Shown: positions 7,932 through 15,848, counted from the first letter of the stretch. The stretch: DNA of 47,611 nucleotides from Paracoccaceae bacterium (GCA_902602765.1 CACKSH010000012.1:1-47611), one strand, 5' to 3'. The notes: a model not told the origin generated them from the sequence alone. Numbers and translations: made by a program.

Positions 7932-8363
7932 ATGCAAATGAAAAATATACGAATTTATAGAGAAAGAGACCGAGAACAAGTTCTCGCGTTGTGGCAAGAA
8001 TGCGATTTAATCCATCCCAAAAATGATCCACAAAAAGATTTAGATCGAAAGAAAGGGTTCGGCGAAGAACTGTTCCTCGTAATAGAAGAGAGGGAAAAGA
8101 TTATTGGAACAGTCATGGGCGGGTACGATGGTCATCGCGGCATAATAAACTATTTGGGCGTACACCCAAATTTTCGAGGGCAAGGTTTAGGCAAGATGTT
8201 ACTGCAGGCAGTTGAGCAAAAATTAAAAGATTTAGGCTGTCCACAAGTAAATTTATTAGTTTGGTCAAATAACTCTGAAGTCCTCAAATTTTATATGAAG
8301 ACGCAATACTCTGAAGCAAATGATATTGTTCTGCTAAGAAAGAGACTGATTTCCGATTTGTGA
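7932..8363 (+). CDS. ypeA: GNAT-family acetyltransferase, YpeA-like
   Basis: A 143-residue single-domain N-acetyltransferase closely resembling E. coli YpeA along its whole length: LWQECDLIHPKNDPQKD near the N-terminus, IIGTVMGGYDGHRGIINYLG in the middle and the acetyl-CoA loop VHPNFRGQGLGKMLL (about residues 77-91; R-G-Q-G-L-G-K is motif A). The C-terminal strand ends LLRKRLI as in YpeA. The substrate of YpeA is not established. Start at Met-1 or Met-3 (7938) cannot be decided. It lies directly behind the EamA transporter, probably in the same transcript. Confidence 0.88.
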   Translation: MQMKNIRIYRERDREQVLALWQECDLIHPKNDPQKDLDRKKGFGEELFLVIEEREKIIGTVMGGYDGHRGIINYLGVHPNFRGQGLGKMLLQAVEQKLKDLGCPQVNLLVWSNNSEVLKFYMKTQYSEANDIVLLRKRLISDL

Positions 8364-8534
8364 AGCTTGTAGAAAGTTGTGCTGACAATCATGACTTTTT
8401 TCTAATATCGGTGCATAAGCTTCTTTTTGATTATTTTCTGGGCTTTTTGTTGTTTTTAAACAAAGTAAATAAGTATTTGTTTCGTTACCTCAAGAAAGTA
8501 CCTACACTCTTTACCAAGATAGCTGAGGTGTAAA

Positions 8535-9065
8535 ATGAAACTACTGCCAGGTCAAAAATTAGATGAGATAAAATTACCATCGATTAATGGCGATATATTT
8601 AATATTAAAAAAACAAATGGAAAAAAAACCCTACTCACATTCTATCGCTTTGCGACCTGCCCGTTTTGTAATTTGCGCATTCAAGAAATCACAAGTCGCT
8701 TGGACGAGCTAGGTAAAGACTTTGAAATAATTGCGATATTCAATGCATCCCCTGAACACTTGGAAAAAACAATGCAAAAGCATAACGCCCCATTTACAAT
8801 TTTAGCAGATGAAAACTTTGAATATTTCTCAAAATATGAAGTTGAAAAGTCATTCACAAAGCTACTGATTGGTTCCGTTGTAGGCTTTTTCCGATTGCTT
8901 AAAGCAAGCGCAAAAGGTTTTTTCCCAATGGAACTGGAAGGAATGACCATAGTTCCCGTGGATGTATTAATTAATGATACAGGAGTTATTGAGAAAGTAT
9001 ATTACGGGCAAAACACGACCGATCATTTAAGCTTTGATGAGATAAAAGAGTTTTCTTTATCGTAA
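8535..9065 (+). CDS. Peroxiredoxin-like (AhpC/TSA thioredoxin-fold) protein
   Basis: A 176-residue cytoplasmic protein with a thioredoxin fold of the AhpC/TSA type. The active-site region is TFYRFATCPFCNLRIQEI, with Cys-42 and Cys-45 in a CPFC motif; the upstream LPSINGDIFN is the usual lead-in strand. The CxxC arrangement is closer to redoxin/BCP-like members than to typical 2-Cys peroxiredoxins. The end (DVLINDTGVIEKVYYGQN) matches the family's last strand pair. Likely reduces peroxides or disulfides; donor unknown. The ATG is preceded by a GAGGTG stretch. Monocistronic. Confidence 0.82.
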   Translation: MKLLPGQKLDEIKLPSINGDIFNIKKTNGKKTLLTFYRFATCPFCNLRIQEITSRLDELGKDFEIIAIFNASPEHLEKTMQKHNAPFTILADENFEYFSKYEVEKSFTKLLIGSVVGFFRLLKASAKGFFPMELEGMTIVPVDVLINDTGVIEKVYYGQNTTDHLSFDEIKEFSLS

Positions 9066-9137
9066 AATGAGATCTCAAAACAGCTTATACTTAATATAAA
9101 AATTATTTTAAATTAATTGCTCGGTGAAGCAGACAGT

Positions 9138-9782
9138 TCAATTTTGAGAAATTATGTGGCGACGATAAACTTCAATCATCCACGCCAGCATAACGGCGTT
9201 TAAAACATGCCATACAAAATGCGTGCCTAGTGGTATTTTCTGGCATAACGGCACATCCAAAATACGAGCCAACATTGAAATTACCAAAATAAAGGCACCT
9301 ACTGCCAAACCCCGCGATACAATGGGTAATCTTTTGTATAATAATAGCGAGAAAAGTATAATGAGTATCAGCATAGGCATATAAATGCGGGTAGAGCCAA
9401 GAAAGGTTAGCGGTAAGGTCAACCAATCAACGATAATTGAAAAAGGAAAATATCCTAGTGTTATTACCAATGCGATGCTTCTCGGTGCGCCCATAAAGTC
9501 TTTTGAAGCAGCAAACAGGTAAAGAAGCGTAAAGAGTAAGATAAATAATACATCTAAAGCTCCAGCCCATGCCTGAGCAAAGGAGTGGAAAAGAAATGAG
9601 GCAGCACCAATCATTCCAAGAATGAGAGCCAGAATACGTGCCGTGCTGTTCAGGCCTTCTCTTCGCAAAACCCACACGGCAGCCACCAGAAAAAATATAT
9701 TGGTTAATGCATTTAAGGGTTCAGACCAGAACGATGCATCAATTCTCTCGCAATAGCCATCGACTGCTTCGAACCAATTCAT
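9138..9782 (-). CDS. Ceramidase-like (CREST superfamily) membrane hydrolase
   Basis: A 214-residue protein with seven hydrophobic segments. The N-terminal DGYCERIDASFWSEPLNALT is the hallmark of the alkaline-ceramidase family (C-E-R ... W-x-E-P-x-N). Zinc-site motifs follow: SFLFHSFAQAWAGALD and, near the C-terminus, LGTHFVWHVLNA, supplying the Asp and His residues that coordinate the catalytic zinc. Eukaryotic members cleave the amide of ceramides; bacterial members act on unknown lipids. It is alone on the minus strand, with nothing nearby that points to sphingolipid metabolism. Family call is confident, substrate is not. Confidence 0.85.
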   Translation of the reverse strand: MNWFEAVDGYCERIDASFWSEPLNALTNIFFLVAAVWVLRREGLNSTARILALILGMIGAASFLFHSFAQAWAGALDVLFILLFTLLYLFAASKDFMGAPRSIALVITLGYFPFSIIVDWLTLPLTFLGSTRIYMPMLILIILFSLLLYKRLPIVSRGLAVGAFILVISMLARILDVPLCQKIPLGTHFVWHVLNAVMLAWMIEVYRRHIISQN

Positions 9783-10078
9783 TAATATTTCCTAAAAACA
9801 TCCATCGTAACACTACTTTTATTGCATTATAACATAAGCACAAATAACTGGCAGTTTTACAAAACTTCTCTTTGTATTTGGTGTTAATACCTCTTGTCTA
9901 TTTTGAGATAATCAGCTTGCATCCCAATTACTCATCATCCTTTACGGGTATGACGTCAATGGCTCTAATTTAATAGGATCACCAGAAGCGCTTAAAACAA
10001 TAAAAAAAGGGTCCACATTTTAAATTCCTTGCTTTGCGTTGGTTATTAAACTCTATACCATAGGCATTATTAAATTTG

Positions 10079-10402
10079 ATGAAAGATTTATTTATGAATG
10101 GGCCAGTGAAGTTTTGTGCGATTCTTACAATGCGCTATACCAACAAATCATTGATGCAAAGCGCCCATGATTACATTGACGAGCATATGCCGCCGCCGCC
10201 GCAGGGCTTGGTTGCTATCCGCTCTTTTCATATAGCACCAGACAGAGGCATGAGCATTTGTTATTTTGATACGAATGAAAATCTTAACAACGCTTTTCCA
10301 TTACTTAAAGAATTTCAGCTAGGCGTAGCAGCAAAGTTTGAGGCAAAAGCTGATGCACAAAAAGCCATCACGTCATCTCAGTCTGACTTTGGAGAAGTCT
10401 AA
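10079..10402 (+). CDS. Small alpha/beta-barrel-like protein
   Basis: About 107 residues from the ATG at 10079; a second ATG at 10094 would remove five residues and begins nearer the first strand (VKFCAILTMRY). Neither has a convincing ribosome binding site. The pattern strand, helix (NKSLMQSAHDYIDEH), Pro-rich turn (MPPPPQG), strand (LVAIRSFHIAPDRGMSICYF), helix and a short tail fits one ferredoxin-like domain of the kind repeated through this window. No close paralogue within the window and no known function. Convergent with the next gene, 22 nt apart. Confidence 0.55.
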   Translation: MKDLFMNGPVKFCAILTMRYTNKSLMQSAHDYIDEHMPPPPQGLVAIRSFHIAPDRGMSICYFDTNENLNNAFPLLKEFQLGVAAKFEAKADAQKAITSSQSDFGEV

Positions 10403-10424
10403 GTATCATTATAAAACTTTATCT

Positions 10425-10733
10425 TCATTTCAAGTGCAAAGCTGAGGGATAGTTAGTAAAAGCTTCGTTGGATATTGGCGTGAAAGTTCCTGTTTCTACT
10501 ATTGCTCCCGCCTCTGCTCTTCGCCGTGTAAGCTCTTCATCTTGATGAAATCGTTGTAAATGCGCTTCAGACTCAAAATGAATAACCGTATGCAGTTTAC
10601 TATCGTCGTCAGCTTCGGTGCCTGCAAAAATAAACGTCATACCATATTCTTTTAGCTTATCTTCACTTGCGTGAACCATTTCGTTCCAAGCCTTGAAGCC
10701 TTTTGATAAGCTTATAGTTGTAACAACGAGCAT
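10425..10733 (-). CDS. Small alpha/beta-barrel-like protein (DUF3764-like)
   Basis: A 102-residue cytoplasmic protein: strand (LVVTTISLSKGFKAWNEMV), helix (EDKLKEYGMTFIFAGTEADD), strand (LHTVIHFESEAHLQRFHQDE), helix, and a final TGTFTPIS strand. The order 'f-x-x-W ... y-G-x-x-x-x-x-G ... V-I-H-F' is what I associate with DUF3764-type proteins and is shared with the gene at 14332 (GYDHWLAAYDG, YGIKTIYRGHD, IHVVMYTP). The two are therefore probably distant paralogues. Biochemistry unknown. ATG preceded by AAAGGATCAT. Confidence 0.65.
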   Translation of the reverse strand: MLVVTTISLSKGFKAWNEMVHASEDKLKEYGMTFIFAGTEADDDSKLHTVIHFESEAHLQRFHQDEELTRRRAEAGAIVETGTFTPISNEAFTNYPSALHLK

Positions 10734-10920
10734 CTTATGATCCTTTCATGATGAAATCTCTGATAGTACTTTATAAGCTAACCACAGTCTTTCAATGCCT
10801 TAAAGCATAGTATAGAAAAACTAGAAGAAACAATAAATTAAATGGGGCATAAATTGATATAAGGGACGATTGGTCCTATTTTGTAAATTATGTCTTAAAT
10901 ATTTTTGTCGGAGGGTGGCG

Positions 10921-11250
10921 TTGAAAAAGCATTTCATATGTACTCACACATACATGAGTGACGATATTAAGGATAAATTCCTTGAGGATACAAAAAACTT
11001 AACTGACAAAGAACTTTTTGACGGGATGAAAACGGAAAAAGCTGAATTACTGCAGCATTGGATGGGCACAGAAGATTTTTTTTATTGTCATTGGTATGCT
11101 GAAGACGAAGATGCTATATTTGCAGCTTTAGATCAAATGGGCATGAATGATGTTATGGTTACGCTACCGACAGAAACGCAACGATATATATCCTCCGATA
11201 GTCTTACTGGTGAGCGCATGGTAAATCCTGCAGAGTTACTAAAAAAATAA
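10921..11250 (+). CDS. Small protein with FFYCHW motif (paralogue of the gene at 38626)
   Basis: A 109-residue protein starting at TTG 10921, placed 6 nt after a perfect GGAGG (10910-10914); the frame is open further upstream but that part has no family similarity. The central motif W-M-G-T-E-D-F-F-Y-C-H-W-Y-A-E, followed by LDQMGMNDVMVTLPTE, is matched in the gene at 38626 (WCGHEEFFFCHWRAE, LDELGMNELMSTVCYE). The Cys-His-Trp and invariant acidic residues could form a metal or heme site, but that is speculation. It fits the single-domain alpha/beta set of this window. Function unknown. Confidence 0.65.
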   Translation: MKKHFICTHTYMSDDIKDKFLEDTKNLTDKELFDGMKTEKAELLQHWMGTEDFFYCHWYAEDEDAIFAALDQMGMNDVMVTLPTETQRYISSDSLTGERMVNPAELLKK

Positions 11251-11301
11251 AACAGATACTATTAGATTATAATGTGTATCACTTTAAATAAGTTAAGATC
11301 T

Positions 11302-11871
11302 ATGACGTTAATTCCTGATGCATCTTCAGTATATCAAGAAAGTCTTCCAGTCTCTTCCGATGATCTACTTAAACTATTAGATCAGTGGGGAATTATTTAC
11401 AATCGTACCAACCATGCTCCCCTTAAAACTGTAGAAGATTCAAAAAAAATACAATATCAATTTTTATCTTCGAAAGAAGGTGGAGGTCATATTAAAAATC
11501 TTTACCTGAGGGATAAAAAAAAACGTAGCTTTCTATTAGTCACTGAACAAGACAGAAAAATTGATCTCAAATTACTCGCATCAAAACTAGGTCTTGGCCG
11601 ATTATCGTTTGGTTCTGCCGAACGATTGATGGAGCACCTGGGTGTAAGACCCGGAGCAGTTACACCATTAGCAATGATTACTGGTGCTAAAAAAGGTGTT
11701 CGACTTTTTATCGACCACGAACTGAAAAACTGTAAACAGATATATGTCCATCCATTAGTGAATGACCGAACGTTGGGGATTTCACCAATAGATCTACAAA
11801 AATTCTTAACTGAAGTTGGAGTTTCCCCAGATTGGGTAGATCTTTCAAACTCAGCCGAAAGAAGCACATAA
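11302..11871 (+). CDS. proX: ProXp-ala / YbaK-type aminoacyl-tRNA deacylase
   Basis: A 189-residue member of the prolyl-tRNA synthetase INS/YbaK editing family, which hydrolyses mischarged Ala-tRNA-Pro in trans. Signatures: HAPLKTVEDS near residue 40, the KNLYLRDKKKRSFLLVTEQD stretch, the catalytic-loop lysine region (KLLASKLGLGRLSFGSAERL) and the diagnostic LGVRPGAVTPLAMI, followed by the tRNA-proximal HPLVNDRTLGISPIDLQKFL. Length matches stand-alone ProXp-ala (also called PrdX). The frame opens at 11272, but the ATG at 11302 matches the usual start of the family. Transcribed in the same direction as its neighbours but spaced from them. Confidence 0.88.
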   Translation: MTLIPDASSVYQESLPVSSDDLLKLLDQWGIIYNRTNHAPLKTVEDSKKIQYQFLSSKEGGGHIKNLYLRDKKKRSFLLVTEQDRKIDLKLLASKLGLGRLSFGSAERLMEHLGVRPGAVTPLAMITGAKKGVRLFIDHELKNCKQIYVHPLVNDRTLGISPIDLQKFLTEVGVSPDWVDLSNSAERST

Positions 11872-11977
11872 AAAATTACAGCTTTGAATTCTGTCCTATT
11901 TCAAAACAAGAGACTGAAGAGTTTAATATCTTGAAAACTCATATGTGCAGTCTACGATTAATGGAAAGGAGATTTAT

Positions 11978-12142
11978 ATGTTTTTAGCTCATAAACTAAT
12001 TGCTACTAAGATTTTATTTACGGGAGCAGTCTTTGTTACAGCGGGAACTGTTCTTACGGCTGCTGCTCTCACTGACCCAAAGTGTAGGGACAAACTGAAA
12101 GAATGCGCTGAGAAGCTTCGCAATGGCAAGAAGGACACGTGA
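11978..12142 (+). CDS. Small membrane protein, 54 residues
   Basis: The ATG at 11978 follows AAAGGAG by 6 nt; the longer frame from 11945 lacks such a site. The protein has one transmembrane helix (KILFTGAVFVTAGTVLTAAA) and a charged tail, DPKCRDKLKECAEKLRNGKK, with two cysteines. It resembles the short single-span proteins common in Rhodobacterales but I cannot name it. Its 3' end overlaps the next gene by 20 nt in another frame, so the two are probably translated together. Confidence 0.65.
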   Translation: MFLAHKLIATKILFTGAVFVTAGTVLTAAALTDPKCRDKLKECAEKLRNGKKDT

Positions 12143-12317
12143 AGAAGATGCTGAACTAATTGAGACCGCCGATGACCTCGAAGAATTGGTTCAGGATAAA
12201 AGACAAAATTGGAGAGCAAACTCAAGTAAGGCAAGACGCAGGCAAAGAAGATATAAAAACCGCCTCACCCAGGAACTTTTGAGAATGGATATCGAGCACC
12301 CAAAGGAAAATGGCTAG
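12123..12317 (+). CDS. Small basic protein, 64 residues
   Basis: A 64-residue soluble protein with an acidic first third (EEDAELIETADDLEELVQD) and a very basic second half (SSKARRRQRRYKNRLTQ). It starts inside the preceding gene (20-nt overlap). Charge segregation suggests a nucleic-acid- or membrane-surface-binding helix, but that is only a guess. The frame following it begins close to its stop codon. No family recognised. Confidence 0.5.
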   Translation: MARRTREEDAELIETADDLEELVQDKRQNWRANSSKARRRQRRYKNRLTQELLRMDIEHPKENG

Positions 12318-12357
12318 GAAGTGTTCAGTACCGTTAAAATTTAGCAAAGGACCAATT

Positions 12358-12783
12358 TTGATAAAGAAAGTTTACATCGCCGGACCTTTGTTTAATTCTC
12401 ACGAAAAGGAATATTTGGAGAAAATTGCACAACTGTTGGAAGATAATGGTTATGTCTGTTTTCTTCCCCACCGAGACCAAAAAGGAGTTTCTGAAGACGA
12501 GCTCGATCAGCTTAATATGGCAGCTGCAACAAAAGCGAAGATTTTTAATAATGATCTTGCCGCATTAGAAGCTTCTGATCTGACGGTAGCTCTATTAACC
12601 GGCCAGGATATCGATTCCGGAACAGCGGCAGAAATAGGTTTTAGTTACGCAAAGAAAAAACCTGTAATTGCGATCACAGCCTCGGAGAGACGTTTTCGAA
12701 ATTTATTTGTTGAAGGCATGATCAGTAAGACAATAGATGAAATAGATACACTAGTCGATACGATTAAAATCCTTATAAAATAA
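12358..12783 (+). CDS. Nucleoside 2-deoxyribosyltransferase family protein
   Basis: A 141-residue protein of the nucleoside 2-deoxyribosyltransferase fold (PF05014). It starts KKVYIAGPLFNSHEKEYLEK, has the strand GYVCFLPHRD, the catalytic-side helix FNNDLAALEASDLTVALLTG and the signature DSGTAAEIGFSYAKKKPVIA, in which Asp and the 'GTAAEIG' Glu are active-site residues. The frame is open from 12310, but TTG 12358 with AAAGGA six nt upstream gives the canonical 'KK-V-Y-I-A-G-P' beginning. The family exchanges or hydrolyses the base of deoxynucleosides or nucleotides in salvage and sanitation. Downstream of the two small genes in the same direction. Confidence 0.82.
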   Translation: MIKKVYIAGPLFNSHEKEYLEKIAQLLEDNGYVCFLPHRDQKGVSEDELDQLNMAAATKAKIFNNDLAALEASDLTVALLTGQDIDSGTAAEIGFSYAKKKPVIAITASERRFRNLFVEGMISKTIDEIDTLVDTIKILIK

Positions 12784-12906
12784 GTTATAATCTTATCACA
12801 TAAGTGCGTTTTTTGTTCTAAACATAAATAATTAGATCTGACAGAAAGTCGCATTGAATTGGACTTTCAAAAACATATTTCTGAGACAGCATCAAAGGAG
12901 AATCAA

Positions 12907-13065
12907 ATGAAATATTTAGGAACAGCATTAGTAGCAATAATACTATCGTCATCTTTCACTCTTGCAGACGGTTGCAACAAGCATGGTACGGACACAGCGA
13001 TGACATGCGAAGTAGGACAAGAATGGAATGCTGAATTGGGCATGTGTATGGAAACTAATGCATGA
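12907..13065 (+). CDS. Small secreted Cys-containing protein, 52 residues
   Basis: ATG 12907 follows AAAGGAG by 6 nt. A signal peptide (LGTALVAIILSSSFTLA, cleavage before DGC) releases a mature peptide of about 30 residues: GCNKHGTDTAMTCEVG, then a W and a final GMC. Three cysteines and the 'M-x-C-x-x-G-x-x-W' pattern recall a short periplasmic family that I remember from Rhodobacterales; its function is unknown to me. The stop codon overlaps the next start (ATGA), implying coupled translation. This is the first of three tandem short genes. Confidence 0.7.
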   Translation: MKYLGTALVAIILSSSFTLADGCNKHGTDTAMTCEVGQEWNAELGMCMETNA

Positions 13066-13211
13066 GCACAAACACATCTAACAACAATGGTCTAGGATGG
13101 GCTTTTCTTAGCTGTATTTTTTTTATAGTAGGAATACCAGTAGTGATGCTTCTCGCACTTGAGGGGTCCGCGTGGTACGAGACCTTTAGTTTGATGAACC
13201 CGATGTTTTAA
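13062..13211 (+). CDS. Small membrane protein, 49 residues
   Basis: Starts at the ATG of an ATGA overlap with the preceding secreted-peptide gene and ends at TAA 13209-13211. One strongly hydrophobic helix (GWAFLSCIFFIVGIPVVMLL) is followed by a short tail ending FSLMNPMF. The stop/start overlap and lack of any other gene on this stretch support translation. It has no SD of its own beyond coupling. Unknown function. Confidence 0.55.
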   Translation: MSTNTSNNNGLGWAFLSCIFFIVGIPVVMLLALEGSAWYETFSLMNPMF

Positions 13212-13247
13212 CATTTTCACTATTTTTAATCTATATTGGAGAAAAAC

Positions 13248-13379
13248 ATGGCAAGTTGCAGTTGCGGTCGCAGCCCAACAGGAAAGTGCGTGGGCTGGCA
13301 TGACCTATCAGAAGAGCAGTATCAACAGAAGAAGTCGGTTTATGATGCCAGACAAAGCGTGAAGGGTAACGCTGACTAG
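13248..13379 (+). CDS. CDGSH-like microprotein, 43 residues
   Basis: A 43-residue protein starting MASCSCGRSPTGKCVGWHDL, with GGAG eight nt before the ATG. The residues C4-x-C6-x7-C14-x3-H18 reproduce, with one residue less in the middle, the three-cysteine one-histidine pattern that binds a [2Fe-2S] cluster in CDGSH/mitoNEET proteins (C-x-C-x8-C-x3-H, also with a Ser after the second Cys). The tail LSEEQYQQKKSVYDARQ is a charged helix. I recall similar short proteins in Rhodobacterales without a known role. Iron-sulfur binding is inference; the motif match is what the sequence shows. A strong hairpin follows the stop codon. Confidence 0.7.
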   Translation: MASCSCGRSPTGKCVGWHDLSEEQYQQKKSVYDARQSVKGNAD

Positions 13380-13390
13380 TACTGTTGTCT

Positions 13391-13413
13391 AGAGGTTGGT
13401 ATATCCAACCTCT
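13391..13413 (+). terminator. Hairpin closing the microprotein cluster
   Basis: A perfect 9-bp stem, AGAGGTTGG with CCAACCTCT, around the loop TATAT, 11 nt after the preceding stop codon. The following sequence is TCCCCGAC-like rather than a U-tract, so it may act as an mRNA-stabilising end or a weak terminator. Confidence 0.5.
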
Positions 13414-13495
13414 CCCCGACGTAAAAATTCTGTTCCATGACCTACACTTTAACCTTTAGGACGTTTTATGTGGGTTGTGATAATTAGAATAGAAT

Positions 13496-14173
13496 TTAAG
13501 TTTTATTTACGCCCGTGGGATGTTCTGTTCCATTAATAACCAGCTTAGGCTGTATTCCCACATCCACCAATTTAGGCCTAGATTTTAGATACTTTGATAC
13601 TGATTCAATATCTTCAATGTCTTTCACAAACTTAATCAATCGAGGAAACCCATTGAGTAATTCTGGGTCTAACAGCCTAGATAAATCAAGATGATGAAAA
13701 CAGGCAAATTCTGCAGCTCTTGGAATGTTATCTATAAAATACCTTCCTTCATGCTTATCAAGGTAACGCGCTAAATCAGAAAACCGGCTTTTTAAGTTAG
13801 TTCTCATACTATCTTTTTTATCTTTAAAATTCTGGCCAATAGCAAAGTTAACTGTAGGATTTAATGGGGCAAATAATTCTTGGGCGCTCTGCAAAATAGC
13901 CATGGCTTCAGCAGCCTTCACAGGATCATTAATTTTTATACCACCTAAGTTTTCTATATATTGGAGAATGGCAACACTCTGGCAAATCTGAGTGCCGTCT
14001 TCAACTTCCAGAATGGGTAATTGTTGAAAAGAAATACTGGGTTTTACATTTGCCCAAGCGTCTCCAAAGTGATCCCACGACATGCAATACTCATAATCTA
14101 CTCCACAATAAGTCAAAAGTAGTTGTGGAGCTTCTGCTAACGCTCTCATTTTAAAATAAACCAATTTTAACAT
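13496..14173 (-). CDS. Glutathione S-transferase (sigma-like)
   Basis: A 225-residue GST. The N-terminal thioredoxin-like domain starts KLVYFKMRALAEAPQLLLTY, with Tyr-6 at the position that activates glutathione in sigma/alpha-type enzymes, and includes QQLPILEVEDGTQICQSVAI, where cis-Pro and the Gln-Ser pair bind the glutathione backbone. The helical C-terminal domain follows (RFSDLARYLDKHEGRYFI). Length is normal. Likely cytoplasmic conjugating or peroxidase activity; substrate unknown. Neighbouring genes on the other strand are unrelated. A second, dissimilar GST lies at 16980. Confidence 0.85.
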   Translation of the reverse strand: MLKLVYFKMRALAEAPQLLLTYCGVDYEYCMSWDHFGDAWANVKPSISFQQLPILEVEDGTQICQSVAILQYIENLGGIKINDPVKAAEAMAILQSAQELFAPLNPTVNFAIGQNFKDKKDSMRTNLKSRFSDLARYLDKHEGRYFIDNIPRAAEFACFHHLDLSRLLDPELLNGFPRLIKFVKDIEDIESVSKYLKSRPKLVDVGIQPKLVINGTEHPTGVNKT

Positions 14174-14331
14174 TTATTCGAACCACTCTGTTAAAGATAT
14201 TTATTTACTACAATTTATTTATATTTTTTAATTATATTAGGTGCAAAAATAAAAGAGAATACAGAAGCTGTACTATGCAAGCTCTATCTCGAGCATATGA
14301 TATAATAGAAATTAAATATAAAGGGGAAATA

Positions 14332-14607
14332 ATGCCGACACTTATTCTGAAGCAAAAAATTACAAAAGGCTATGATCATTGGCTGGCTGCCTACGATGGC
14401 GCTGAAGAATTAAGAAGCACTAAATACGGAATAAAAACAATTTACAGAGGCCATGATATAAACGATAGAGATACCATCCATGTGGTAATGTATACGCCCA
14501 ATATGGACGTGATACAGGACCATATGGAAAATGAAGCAGAACTAATCGCGTCAGCAGGTGGAGATACAGACCCTAGTACAATGTCCATGTCAGTTGCGTC
14601 AGATTAG
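14332..14607 (+). CDS. Small alpha/beta-barrel-like protein (DUF3764-like)
   Basis: ATG 14332 is preceded by AAGGGGA (14321-14327); the open frame further upstream includes a TATAAT (14301-14306) that is better read as a -10 box. The 91-residue protein runs MPTLILKQKITKGYDHWLAA, YGIKTIYRGHDINDRDT, IHVVMYTPNMDVIQDHMENE and ends in a flexible Ser/Met tail. The pattern matches the gene at 10425. The DUF4242 gene downstream is 39 nt away and probably co-transcribed. Function unknown. Confidence 0.65.
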   Translation: MPTLILKQKITKGYDHWLAAYDGAEELRSTKYGIKTIYRGHDINDRDTIHVVMYTPNMDVIQDHMENEAELIASAGGDTDPSTMSMSVASD

Positions 14608-14646
14608 TCAAATACAATCTAACAGCAATTAAGAGGAGAAATTAAG

Positions 14647-14934
14647 TTGAAAAAGTTTTTAATTAAAAGGGAGATGGCAGGCGCCGGAAGCCTTCCCAAA
14701 AATGACTTGAATAATGCTGGTAAAGGCTCAGAAGAAGTTTTAGAAGCTATGCGCTCTGAAGGAAAAAATATTATGCAAGAGCAAAGCTATGTCATTGGTG
14801 ATGCAATTTACTGCGTGTATAATGCTGACAGTGAAGCACTGGTTAATGAGCATGCTGAGCGAGCAGGCGTTCCGGCTAGTGAAATTTCAGAGGTTAGTAC
14901 TATAATCAAACATAATACGTCATTTGTTAGTTAA
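14647..14934 (+). CDS. DUF4242 (nickel-binding-like) small protein
   Basis: A 95-residue single ferredoxin-like domain of the DUF4242 family: KKFLIKREMAGAGSLPKNDL at the start, SYVIGDAIYCVYNADSEALV in the middle and EHAERAGVPASEISEVSTII at the end. The conserved HAERAG helix and YCVY strand are typical. A Streptomyces relative (SCO4226) binds nickel; whether this one does is unknown. TTG start, supported by GAGGAG eight nt upstream. It follows another small barrel protein in the same direction, so the two may form mixed or neighbouring dimers. Confidence 0.75.
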   Translation: MKKFLIKREMAGAGSLPKNDLNNAGKGSEEVLEAMRSEGKNIMQEQSYVIGDAIYCVYNADSEALVNEHAERAGVPASEISEVSTIIKHNTSFVS

Positions 14935-15045
14935 TATTCTGATGCTTTTTGAAACAATGCTTAAACTTAAAAGTTGATTATTTCAGAATGAAAGCAAGTT
15001 GCTGAAATTTTTATAGTTTCAGTACTAAAAGGTATCGCCAATAAA

Positions 15046-15846
15046 ATGTATCCAGTTGCAGAAAAATTGCCGAATGAGCTTGAAAGAGCGACGTTTGTAG
15101 AGGCATTAGCATTAATTGGCACGGATCAACAGGATGAATTCTATGCATTCTGTGAAATAGGAAAACTATTGTCAGGTTTCTCAGAAACGATGGTATCATT
15201 GATCGACTCAAGTCATCAGTGTATTATTTCTGGTATTTCACCAGACCCAGATGTGGATAGATCTTGGCCAGTGGAACAGTCATTATGCCAGCACGTAATT
15301 GGAGAAATAAAACCAACAATCGTGTATGACCTTTCAGATCATCCAATCTTTAGCAAACATCCGAGAGTAAAGTCGGGTGAAATGAAGGGTAGCTACTGCG
15401 GTTTTCCAATTAGAACTAGTGACAATCTAGTGCTGGGGACATATTGCTTAGGAAATGATGAACCGCAAAATATTAGTGAAGAAGTCATCTCAGCAATTGA
15501 TAAAATGGTTACGAAACTTGGTGCCTACATTCAGCGACAGAGCCAGATCCAAAAAGATACTTCCGCAAAACTTTTACTCGGATTAAAAGAAATCCAAAAT
15601 TTAAATTCTGAAATAAGCCTTAATGATTTAATTTGCATTATTGAATTCAGAAACGGCATCAATCTAAATGATCAAGATTTGCAGGCGCTTAAAAATTTGC
15701 AGCTCGTAAGTGATAACGGAAGGCTAACAAATAAAGGTGCTTTGGCTTTAGAAAAGCTTCAACTTTATGACCAATCTTTTAAGTCGAAAAATCTCGATTT
15801 TGCAGATAGTTTAAAAGACTTTGATGCTTTATTTGAGGACTTATAA
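15046..15846 (+). CDS. GAF-domain sensory protein
   Basis: A 266-residue cytoplasmic protein. Residues 30-165 form a GAF domain: CEIGKLLSGFSETMVSLID, then QSLCQHVIGEIKPTIVYDL, SDHPIFSKHPRVKSGEMKGS and YCGFPIRTSDNLVLGTYCLG. This is the stand-alone GAF type found before diguanylate cyclases and histidine kinases, but no output domain follows. The last 100 residues are helical, with NLQLVSDNGRLTNKGALALE resembling a winged-helix or DNA-binding wing, which would make it a small-molecule-sensing regulator; that is speculative. It is followed after 2 nt by an unknown gene and then by a GFA gene, all one operon. Confidence 0.75.
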   Translation: MYPVAEKLPNELERATFVEALALIGTDQQDEFYAFCEIGKLLSGFSETMVSLIDSSHQCIISGISPDPDVDRSWPVEQSLCQHVIGEIKPTIVYDLSDHPIFSKHPRVKSGEMKGSYCGFPIRTSDNLVLGTYCLGNDEPQNISEEVISAIDKMVTKLGAYIQRQSQIQKDTSAKLLLGLKEIQNLNSEISLNDLICIIEFRNGINLNDQDLQALKNLQLVSDNGRLTNKGALALEKLQLYDQSFKSKNLDFADSLKDFDALFEDL

Positions 15847-15848
15847 TA

